Source: Magnetococcales bacterium (GTDB lineage: Bacteria > Pseudomonadota > Magnetococcia > Magnetococcales > DC0425bin3). Taken from it: DNA of 64,000 bases. A program made the position numbers and the translations under genes. Positions 52,715 through 59,110 of this stretch are shown one piece after another (position 1 is the first letter of the stretch; each line of letters begins with the position of its first letter). A model generated the notes under the pieces. The model was not told the origin of the DNA. It saw only the letters and a list, made by a program, of their open reading frames with translations, and searched no databases. The stretch lies in contig JADGBZ010000005.1 of assembly GCA_015231175.1 (NCBI GenBank), forward strand, positions 28,890 through 92,889, in the 5' to 3' direction.

Positions 52715-52740
52715 GGCGCCGTTTTGGCGCCTTTTTTTTT
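52715..52740 (+). terminator. Rho-independent terminator of the sat-apr operon
   Basis: GGCGCC-GTTTT-GGCGCC followed by nine T. It ends the rdgB-sat-aprBA message; the next gene starts at 52760. Confidence 0.85.
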
Positions 52741-52759
52741 GTGAATAGAGGATTGTCAC

Positions 52760-53674
52760 ATGACAGACGAGAGCAGCAAACCCATAGACCAGCAGGAGTG
52801 GGAGCGGGTTCTGGCCCTGGATGAAGAGATGCGCGACATGCCCCGGGAGACGCGCAACGTCTTGCAACCGGTCAAATTGTCGGGGAAAGACAATATGCGT
52901 TTTCGTTGTCATCCCGGGATTTCCTGTTTCAACGCCTGTTGCCAGAATGTCGAAATTGTTCTGACGCCCTATGATCTGTACCGGCTCCGGCACCGCATGA
53001 ACATGTCCGCCGAGGATTTTTTGCACACTTTTGCCATACCCACCACGTTGGCCAAAGGGCAGCTGCCCGTTGCGCTGATCCGGATGGATGCGGAAACAGG
53101 ACGTTGTCCATTCAATCGTCCCGAGGGGTGCTCGGTCTACAGTGATCGTCCGGTAACCTGCCGCTACTATCCGATCGGCATGGCCTTGATGCGCCGCCAG
53201 GAGAGCCAGATTGGCGAGGATTTTTATTTTCTGATCAAGGAGGATTTTTGCCAGGGACACAAGGAGGCGAAGGATTGGACAGTTCAGGCCTGGCGGGAGG
53301 ATCAGGGGAGTGATGGATATGACAAGGAGAATCGCAGTTGGATGGAGTTGATCATCAAGCGCCGCTCTGCGGGGGATATGATCCAGACTTCGTTGTCGGT
53401 CTCGGAAATGTTTTATATGGCCAGCACGAACCCGGAGGCCATGCGGCGGTTTTTGTTCGATTCAAGCTTCCTGCAACGTTATCAAGTAGATGCGGCGACA
53501 GAGGAGAAAATTCGTCATGACGATCTGGCCTTGACGGATTTTGCCCTCAATTGGATGAAGAGCGTTTTGTTCGGCGACTCCTTTGTACCAGTGCGGCCCG
53601 AAGTTTTTGAGGATCTCAAACAGAGGCGTTCCCAGGCGAGGGGGGCGCAACCTGCTCCCAAAGAGGAGCCGTAA
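52760..53674 (+). CDS. YkgJ-family cysteine-cluster protein
   Basis: 304 residues with no signal peptide. Cysteines sit in RCHPGISCFNACCQN, GRCPFNRPEGCSVYSDRPVTCRYYPIG and KEDFCQGH, the spacing of the YkgJ / Fe-S-like zinc or iron cluster family (PF03692). Members bind a metal cluster; their role is unknown, though some are radical-enzyme-linked. The start has GAGGAT upstream. The Nudix gene follows after 3 bases. It lies between two sulfur operons but that gives no direct evidence of function. Confidence 0.85.
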   Translation: MTDESSKPIDQQEWERVLALDEEMRDMPRETRNVLQPVKLSGKDNMRFRCHPGISCFNACCQNVEIVLTPYDLYRLRHRMNMSAEDFLHTFAIPTTLAKGQLPVALIRMDAETGRCPFNRPEGCSVYSDRPVTCRYYPIGMALMRRQESQIGEDFYFLIKEDFCQGHKEAKDWTVQAWREDQGSDGYDKENRSWMELIIKRRSAGDMIQTSLSVSEMFYMASTNPEAMRRFLFDSSFLQRYQVDAATEEKIRHDDLALTDFALNWMKSVLFGDSFVPVRPEVFEDLKQRRSQARGAQPAPKEEP

Positions 53675-53677
53675 GCC

Positions 53678-54118
53678 GTGATCGTCCGTCCTGGTGGATT
53701 GCTTGTTCGGGCGGGGCGTTTGTTGCTTATGCGCTATACCTATGGGGGCGATTCCCGGTATAACATTCCGGGTGGAAAACCAGATCCGGGAGAGGATTTG
53801 CGTCAATGCCTGATCCGCGAGTTGACCGAAGAGCTGAATCTGCATGTCAAACCCGGCAAGCTGGTTTTTCTGGTGGAGAGTATCGGGGGGGAGCGTGAGG
53901 TACTACACCCCCTATTTCATCTGGAGGTGTCGGGCTCAGCTGATCCCCTTTTGAATCAAGATCAGACCTCAGCCCTGGAGGTGTTGTGGTTGGATGCGGT
54001 CCAGGTTCGCCAGCTCACCTTGTATCCGCATATTCCAGATGCACTGGCCCGGTGGTTGGAAGGGATAAGCCCGGACACTCCCTATCTCGGGCGTGTGGAT
54101 CAACCTTGGGCAACATGA
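53678..54118 (+). CDS. Nudix hydrolase
   Basis: 146 residues from a GTG at 53678 (AGAGGAG upstream). The Nudix box is GGKPDPGEDLRQCLIRELTEELNL, complete. The front strand is VRPGGLLVRAGRLLLMRY. Substrate not readable. It is coupled to the YkgJ-type gene (3-base gap). It is not similar enough to the Nudix protein at 37719 to be a recent copy. Confidence 0.88.
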   Translation: MIVRPGGLLVRAGRLLLMRYTYGGDSRYNIPGGKPDPGEDLRQCLIRELTEELNLHVKPGKLVFLVESIGGEREVLHPLFHLEVSGSADPLLNQDQTSALEVLWLDAVQVRQLTLYPHIPDALARWLEGISPDTPYLGRVDQPWAT

Positions 54119-54176
54119 GAGGTATCTGTTTCTGATTGGGCGCCGAGAGGTTGAAGATTATATTTAATAATTCACG

Positions 54177-54204
54177 TTGACACCGACGACACAGGCGTTA
54201 TGAT
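54177..54204 (+). promoter_or_regulatory. Candidate sigma-70 promoter for DUF302-fccA-fccB
   Basis: TTGACA at 54177-54182 and TATGAT at 54199-54204, 16 bases apart, i.e. six of six and five of six consensus matches. The first gene starts 130 bases further down at 54335. The long leader could hold control sites. Start point would be near 54211. Confidence 0.6.
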
Positions 54205-54334
54205 CGGGCAAGATTGCGCCTTGGTTGGCATAGTTATTTTTTATCTTAAGCGGGTGGTAAGGGGGGTGCAGGGTCTGTCGTTTCGGGGACTCTGTGGTGG
54301 TCGGACGAGAGGTTGAAATAGGTAGGAGACTACG

Positions 54335-54919
54335 ATGGCTGTCATCAGGAATCTGTTGGCTCTTCTGGGCTTCCTCGGTTTGCTCGCCGGGGGCGTGGGC
54401 TATGTTGTGGTGGCCCCGGTCATGGGAAAGTTTGACCCGGAGTTCATGGGGGTCTACAGCCAGTTTGCTCAAAAGCTTCTGGAAACCGGAGACCCGGGTT
54501 CGACCATGGTCTATTCCGTTCCGGTCAAAGAGGGTATTTCGGTCGAAGATGTCAAGGAGTCTTTGAAGAGCCTTGCGGCAGAGCGGAATTTTCTGTTTGT
54601 CGGCGAGTCCCCGTTTTACAAACAGGTCGAGGCTACAACCGGAAAGCCTTACCGCCATGTCTCCTTCATGTCGTTCTGCGATGTTAAAGTCGGCAGGGTG
54701 ATGGCGGACTACAATGATGTTTATACGGCCTTCATGCCTTGCCGTGTTTCGGTCGTCGAGGACAAGGCCAAGCCGGGGAAGTACTGGTTGCATACCATGA
54801 GTCTTGATATGATGATTCACGGGGGCAAAGAGTTGCCACCTGAACTCAAGAGGGATGCGCAGCGAATCTGGAAGACCATCCAGGAGATCATGAACGGGGC
54901 GGCCACAGGCCAGTTCTGA
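54335..54919 (+). CDS. DUF302-domain membrane-anchored protein
   Basis: 194 residues. One N-terminal helix (LLALLGFLGLLAGGVGYVVVAPVMG) leaves the rest outside the cytoplasm. The soluble part has the DUF302 pattern: STMVYSVPVKEGISVEDVKESLKSLAAERNFLFVGESPF, VSFMSFCDVKVGRVMADYNDVYTAFMPCRVSVVEDKAKPGKYWLHTM. Two cysteines (SFCD, MPCR) are conserved-looking and could bind metal or react with sulfur. DUF302 proteins occur often beside sulfur-oxidation and thiol-handling genes. A ribosome site TAGGAG precedes ATG. fccA follows 73 bases later. Confidence 0.8.
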   Translation: MAVIRNLLALLGFLGLLAGGVGYVVVAPVMGKFDPEFMGVYSQFAQKLLETGDPGSTMVYSVPVKEGISVEDVKESLKSLAAERNFLFVGESPFYKQVEATTGKPYRHVSFMSFCDVKVGRVMADYNDVYTAFMPCRVSVVEDKAKPGKYWLHTMSLDMMIHGGKELPPELKRDAQRIWKTIQEIMNGAATGQF

Positions 54920-54992
54920 TGGAGGGTGCTCGGTTCTTGTCGATCAGCCCAGGGAGGCGGGCGTTTATCGTCACTAATGACCGGAGGGAGAG

Positions 54993-55595
54993 ATGCAGCT
55001 CATGAGAAAACGCATGCTGGTCCTGGCCGCAGTTGTGGTCGGGGGGTTGTGGGGTGGGGCAGCCGTGGCCGGTCCTACATCGGGGATGTTGAGCAACACT
55101 TGCGATGGGTGTCATGGTCCCGGAGGCGTGTCGCCTGGGCCATACATGCCGTCGATTGCCGGGATGCCCTACAATTTTTTGAAGCAAATGATGACCGAAT
55201 TTATGAAGGATGAACGGCCTTCGACCATCATGAGTCGAATCGCCAAAGGATATAGCGATGGCGAGATCGATGAGATTGCCAAGCATTTTGCCGGCCTGAA
55301 GTGGGGCGTTAATAACGGAGCTTCCGTCAAGGGAAAGAGCGTCGATCCAGACAAGGCGGAGAAGGGTAAATCTCTGGCCCGGGAGTGCGAAAAGTGTCAT
55401 GAAGACGGTGGCAAAAAGCAGGATGAAGATACGCCCAGGATGGCCGGGCAGTGGTTGGACTATCTCCAGCTCAAGCTTGGAGAGTACAAGAACGACGAAA
55501 AGTATCCTCAGCCCAAGAAGATGAAGACCCAGATTGACAAACTGTCCGTTGAGGATTTGGAAGCGGTCGCACATTACTTCGCCGGCCAGAAATAA
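54993..55595 (+). CDS. fccA: Dihaem cytochrome c subunit of flavocytochrome c sulfide dehydrogenase
   Basis: 200 residues with a signal peptide (RMLVLAAVVVGGLWGGAAVAG). Two haem sites: CDGCH near 36-40 and CEKCH near 132-136, with likely Met ligands in YMPSIAGMP and TPRMAGQW. The two halves are similar, as in cytochromes c4. It takes electrons from FccB and gives them to a periplasmic acceptor. GGAGGGAG precedes the start. fccB follows after 22 bases, fixing the assignment. Confidence 0.93.
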   Translation: MQLMRKRMLVLAAVVVGGLWGGAAVAGPTSGMLSNTCDGCHGPGGVSPGPYMPSIAGMPYNFLKQMMTEFMKDERPSTIMSRIAKGYSDGEIDEIAKHFAGLKWGVNNGASVKGKSVDPDKAEKGKSLARECEKCHEDGGKKQDEDTPRMAGQWLDYLQLKLGEYKNDEKYPQPKKMKTQIDKLSVEDLEAVAHYFAGQK

Positions 55596-55617
55596 AGGGC
55601 AAGAGGAGAGAAATACC

Positions 55618-56898
55618 ATGTATGATCTGACCCGTCGTCATTTTGTCAAACTGACTGGTGGTCTTGCTGCCGCAGGTTTGGCGTCTTCGTTCGTGGCTAA
55701 CCCTGCCCGCGCCGCCGAGGGGAAAAAGCGCGTTGTGGTTGTCGGTGGTGGGTATGGTGGAGTCATCGCCGCCAAGTATTTGCGGAAGGTGGATCCCAAT
55801 ATCGTCGTAACCTTGATTGAAAAAGAGAAGCTGTATTACTCTTGCCCTCTAAGCAACCCGATCATTGTTGGTTTGCGTGATCTGAAAGTGCAAAGATGGG
55901 GCTACGACAACCTTGCCAAGCATGGAATCAACTTCATCCAGGATGAAGTGCTGGAGATCGATGTTGCCAAGAGGACGGTCTCCACCGCCAAGAATGCTTC
56001 GTTCTCTTACGACAAACTGGTTGTCGCTCCTGGAGTGGAATTCAAGTGGGATGCCATTGAGGGGTACAGCGAGAAAGTCAGCGAAAAAATCCCGCACGGG
56101 TGGAAGGCCGGCCCGCAGACCTTGTTGTTGCAGGAGCAGCTCAGCGCCATGAAGGATGGCGATCCCTACATCATCGTGGCGCCACCCAATCCGTACCGCT
56201 GTCCCCCCGGTCCCTATGAGAGGGCTGGTCTGGTGGCGTGGTACCTGAAGAAAAACAAACCCAGATCCAAGGTGATCATTCTGGACCCCAAGGATAAATT
56301 TGCCAAACAGGGGCTTTTCATCAATGGCTGGAAGGAGCTCGGCTTCAATATCGAGTGGGTCTCCGGCAATGATGGGGGCAAAGTGACCCGTGTCGATGCC
56401 AACAACATGTCGGTCCATACGGAGATGCAGGAGTACAAGAGTTCGGCGATCAACCTGATTCCGCCGCAAAAGGCCGGCAAGATTGCCCAGATATCCGGTT
56501 TGGCTGACAAGACGGGTTGGTGCCCCGTCAACCAGAAGACCTTCGAATCCACGATCCACAAGGATGTTTACGTGATCGGCGATGCCTGCACGGTGACGGG
56601 AGAGATCCCCAAATCGGGGTTTGCCGCCAACAGCGAGGCTAAAATTGCTGCGGCAGCCATCCATGCTTCCTTCAATGGCCAGGGCGAGCCGGATCCGTCT
56701 TATGTCAACACCTGCTACAGCCTGCTTTCCCCGGATTATGGTATCTCCGTGGCTGCGGTCTGGGCCTACCGCAATAACGCCATCACCAAGGTTTCCGGCG
56801 GCGTTTCACCGGAGAAGGCTTCTGCCGTTTTCCGTAAGCAGGAAGCCATGTATGCCGAAAGCTGGTACCAGAGCATCATGGCCGAAATGTTCTCCTGA
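55618..56898 (+). CDS. fccB: Flavoprotein subunit of flavocytochrome c sulfide dehydrogenase
   Basis: 426 residues from ATG 55618 (AGAGGAGAG upstream). Tat signal RRHFVKLTGGLAAAGLASSFVANPARA, then VVVVGGGYGGVIAAKYLRK for FAD. The three cysteines of FCSD flavoproteins are present: YYSCPLSNPI (near 75, covalent FAD site), PYRCPPGPYERAG (near 193) and GWCPVNQKTFES (near 301), the redox disulfide. YVIGDACTVTGEIPKSGFAANSEAKI is the C-terminal FAD motif. It oxidises sulfide to sulfur in the periplasm. A terminator follows. Confidence 0.96.
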   Translation: MYDLTRRHFVKLTGGLAAAGLASSFVANPARAAEGKKRVVVVGGGYGGVIAAKYLRKVDPNIVVTLIEKEKLYYSCPLSNPIIVGLRDLKVQRWGYDNLAKHGINFIQDEVLEIDVAKRTVSTAKNASFSYDKLVVAPGVEFKWDAIEGYSEKVSEKIPHGWKAGPQTLLLQEQLSAMKDGDPYIIVAPPNPYRCPPGPYERAGLVAWYLKKNKPRSKVIILDPKDKFAKQGLFINGWKELGFNIEWVSGNDGGKVTRVDANNMSVHTEMQEYKSSAINLIPPQKAGKIAQISGLADKTGWCPVNQKTFESTIHKDVYVIGDACTVTGEIPKSGFAANSEAKIAAAAIHASFNGQGEPDPSYVNTCYSLLSPDYGISVAAVWAYRNNAITKVSGGVSPEKASAVFRKQEAMYAESWYQSIMAEMFS

Positions 56899-56916
56899 TC
56901 CCTGAGTGAATTGTGC

Positions 56917-56948
56917 AAAAGAAGCGGGGCGCCCCCCCGCTTCTTTTT
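56917..56948 (+). terminator. Rho-independent terminator behind fccB
   Basis: AAAAGAAGCGGGG pairs with CCCCGCTTCTTTT and ends in a T run. It separates the fcc unit from soxYZ. Confidence 0.85.
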
Positions 56949-57080
56949 TGCGTGGGAATGACCGTGCGGGTTTTCTTGACAGGCCTCGAACGATTGCTCG
57001 TGGGGGAGAGGAATTCGGTGGGGCATGTGGATGGTTCTCCTTGACGCTGGGGTGTCTGGTCGTTTATGCAGAGGGGTGGA

Positions 57081-57109
57081 GTGACATCTGAATGGGATTG
57101 GGATATAAA
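57081..57109 (+). promoter_or_regulatory. Candidate promoter for soxYZ
   Basis: GTGACA at 57081-57086 and TATAAA at 57104-57109, 17 bases apart. The soxY start is 41 bases downstream. It lies behind the fccB terminator, as a separate start for soxYZ would need. Confidence 0.45.
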
Positions 57110-57150
57110 AGGCCACGTTGCGGGTTGTGGTGTTTGCCAGAGAGGATGAC

Positions 57151-57621
57151 ATGCAGAATATAGAGCTGAATGATATGAACCGTCGGGACTTTATCCTTAC
57201 GGCTGGTGCAGCGGGTCTCTGTGTGGTGGCCATGACATCTTTACCGCGTTGGGCAGGTGCGGCGGATATTCAGGCCATGATTGCCGAACATGTCGGGCCC
57301 GGCACCCCGGTCATGGAAAAAGTTGAGATCAATCCGCCTGAAAAGGCTGAAACTGGTGCTCTGGTGCGTCTTCCCGTCAAGGTGGAGCACCCCATGGAGT
57401 CGGGCAACTATGTCGAATCCGTGAGTGTCTTCGTCGAGGAGAACCCCCGGCCCTTTGTCGGGAAGTTTGAGTTTTTCCCGGAGAGCGGGGTTGTGGACAT
57501 GGAGATTCGCATCAAAATGGCCAAGAGTTCCAAAGTCCATGTGATCGCCAGAACCAACTCAGGTAAGTTGTACGGCGTCGTCAAGAAGGTGGATGTTGCA
57601 GAAGGTGGTTGTGCGGGCTGA
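57151..57621 (+). CDS. soxY: Thiosulfate-oxidation carrier protein SoxY
   Basis: 156 residues from ATG 57151 (AGAGGA upstream). Tat signal NRRDFILTAGAAGLCVVAMTSLPRWAGA, then an Ig-like domain (VRLPVKVEHPMESGNYVESVSVFVEENPRPFVGKFEF). The C-terminal swinging arm ends EGGCAG, with the sulfur-carrying cysteine; the usual end is GGCGG. SoxY binds sulfane sulfur and passes it among partners. No soxA, soxX, soxB or soxCD is seen, so it probably carries sulfur in a lineage that uses SoxYZ with FccAB or cytoplasmic sulfur oxidation. Confidence 0.94.
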   Translation: MQNIELNDMNRRDFILTAGAAGLCVVAMTSLPRWAGAADIQAMIAEHVGPGTPVMEKVEINPPEKAETGALVRLPVKVEHPMESGNYVESVSVFVEENPRPFVGKFEFFPESGVVDMEIRIKMAKSSKVHVIARTNSGKLYGVVKKVDVAEGGCAG

Positions 57622-57661
57622 GCGGTGGGTCTGATCACCCTTCCCCATTGAACCTGGAGAG

Positions 57662-58003
57662 ATGAATATGTCAGATATCGGAGGACCACGCATCGCCGAG
57701 GTCAAGGGTCCGGTGGCGCCCGGAACCATCGTTGAGATCAAGGCGGCCATTCGGCACCCCATGGAGAGCGGCCTGCGCAAAAACAAGGATACCGGTGAGC
57801 TTGTTCCGGCGCACTTTATCGAAAAGATCGAAGCCGTGTACCTGGATAAGCCGGTCCTTAAGGCCACCTGGACCGGGAGCATGTCGCAGAATCCCTTTTT
57901 CCGCTTCAATCTGAAAGCCACCAAGAGCGGCAAGCTGAAAGTCACCTGGACCGATAACAAGGGCAGCAGTTGGAGTCAGGAGACCGAAATCAAGGTACAG
58001 TAG
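57662..58003 (+). CDS. soxZ: Thiosulfate-oxidation protein SoxZ
   Basis: 113 residues. IAEVKGPVAPGTIVEIKAAIRHPMESGLRKNKDTGELVPAHFIEKIEAVYLDKPVLKATWTGSMSQNPFFRFNLKATKSGKLKVTWTDNKGSSW is the complete SoxZ fold, without a signal peptide; it leaves the cytoplasm bound to SoxY. A GGAGAG ribosome site precedes the start. It follows soxY by 40 bases and ends with a terminator at 58028. Confidence 0.96.
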   Translation: MNMSDIGGPRIAEVKGPVAPGTIVEIKAAIRHPMESGLRKNKDTGELVPAHFIEKIEAVYLDKPVLKATWTGSMSQNPFFRFNLKATKSGKLKVTWTDNKGSSWSQETEIKVQ

Positions 58004-58027
58004 TTGCATTCAAAGATTCAGTCCAAA

Positions 58028-58057
58028 ACCGCCCGGTGGCGTCCGGGCGGTTTTTTT
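58028..58057 (+). terminator. Rho-independent terminator behind soxZ
   Basis: ACCGCCCGG pairs with CCGGGCGGT over a 6-base loop, then T7. Confidence 0.88.
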
Positions 58058-58122
58058 GTTCATACCCGGCGGTTGCCCGGAGATCCCTCGGGCAAGGCCA
58101 TCACCCATGTGAAGGAGGAGCG

Positions 58123-59007
58123 GTGTTAGACTGGTTCGAGCGAAGAATGCGCCTTGGCAGTGGTTTGATCGACATCCTCTTTTATGATTTGGTTGCCTTG
58201 AGCGATATGGAGTTGCTCCAGGTCGCCGAGGCCAAGGAGGGAGAAATTCTTGTCGTAACACCGGGTTTTGGTGTGGGGGAGATCCGTGTTTATGCCACCG
58301 TCGATGCCTTTCTGGAGGCTTGTGGTGGCCAAGTCGGTGTGGATACATTGGTCATCGCCGGAGTGGGCAGCAGTGCTGCGGGCACGGCGGCGCTGGCCAA
58401 GAATGTGGCCAACGTATTGGAACGACCGGTGGCAGGAATTGTCTCCAGTCTGGGTTGGCGTGATATCTTCTCTCATGGTATCAAAGGCTTGACGGCTGAT
58501 AACCTGACGGAGCGCCTGGGATCCACGCTGCAATTTTGGGCCGGACTCGTGCGTGAAGTCACCAACGATGTTTTTTGGGGGCAGATGGTTCGCTTCCGGC
58601 TCAAGGGGAGCTATGTCGAAGGCATTCCGGAGTCGGAAATTTTGCTCGATATTCTGCGCCGCAACCAAAAAAACATGCGCACCCTGGTGGGACACAGCAA
58701 GGGCAGTCTCAGTATTGCCAACGCCCTGTTTGGACTGCGGGATCAAAGTGCCATCGAAAATCCGCGCATCAACGTGGTGACCTTTGGCTGCGGTGTGAAC
58801 GTGCCCAATTCCTATCAAAACTTGTTCCAATACATTGGCACCTGGGACATGTTGGGTATCACCAACACCACGGCCAAGGGTGAGTTGTGGCGGGGGCTCA
58901 ACTGGGTGTGGTTCAAGGGACACGACACCAATAGTCTCAATCAGTTTCATCTGCCAGTGGTGGATATTCTCAAGGAGTTGAAGCCGCGTTTGCTCGAAGA
59001 TGCGTGA
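58123..59007 (+). CDS. Alpha/beta-hydrolase-fold protein of unknown function
   Basis: 294 residues from a GTG at 58123 with AAGGAGGAG just upstream. No signal peptide. The fold shows in EILVVTPGFGVGEI, TLVIAGVGSSAAGTA, and the nucleophile elbow MRTLVGHSKGSLSIANAL (GxSxG type), then INVVTFGCGVNVPNSYQNLFQYIGTWDMLG and a final WVWFKGHDTNSLNQFHLPVVDIL with possible catalytic His. The serine is in GHSKG. It may be a lipase-like or thioesterase-like enzyme. It follows the soxYZ terminator by 66 bases; a link to sulfur metabolism is unproven. Confidence 0.7.
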   Translation: MLDWFERRMRLGSGLIDILFYDLVALSDMELLQVAEAKEGEILVVTPGFGVGEIRVYATVDAFLEACGGQVGVDTLVIAGVGSSAAGTAALAKNVANVLERPVAGIVSSLGWRDIFSHGIKGLTADNLTERLGSTLQFWAGLVREVTNDVFWGQMVRFRLKGSYVEGIPESEILLDILRRNQKNMRTLVGHSKGSLSIANALFGLRDQSAIENPRINVVTFGCGVNVPNSYQNLFQYIGTWDMLGITNTTAKGELWRGLNWVWFKGHDTNSLNQFHLPVVDILKELKPRLLEDA

Positions 59008-59013
59008 TGCTTT

Positions 59014-59062
59014 GGAGCCAGACCCCTGGACCCCAATGCGTTGCCGGGTTCTGAATAGCTGC
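59014..59062 (-). repeat. MITE-like repeat, copy 6 (left arm only)
   Basis: The reverse complement reads GGCAGCTATTCAGAACCCGG followed by CAACGCATTGGGGTCCAGGG, the left end and start of the family. The core and right end are absent. It lies directly behind the hydrolase gene stop and inside the upstream extension of the Sel1 frame. Confidence 0.7.
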
Positions 59063-59110
59063 CTTTTGTTTTTCATGCGTATGGGCTGGTTTTTCTGCGG
59101 AGAGGGTGCG

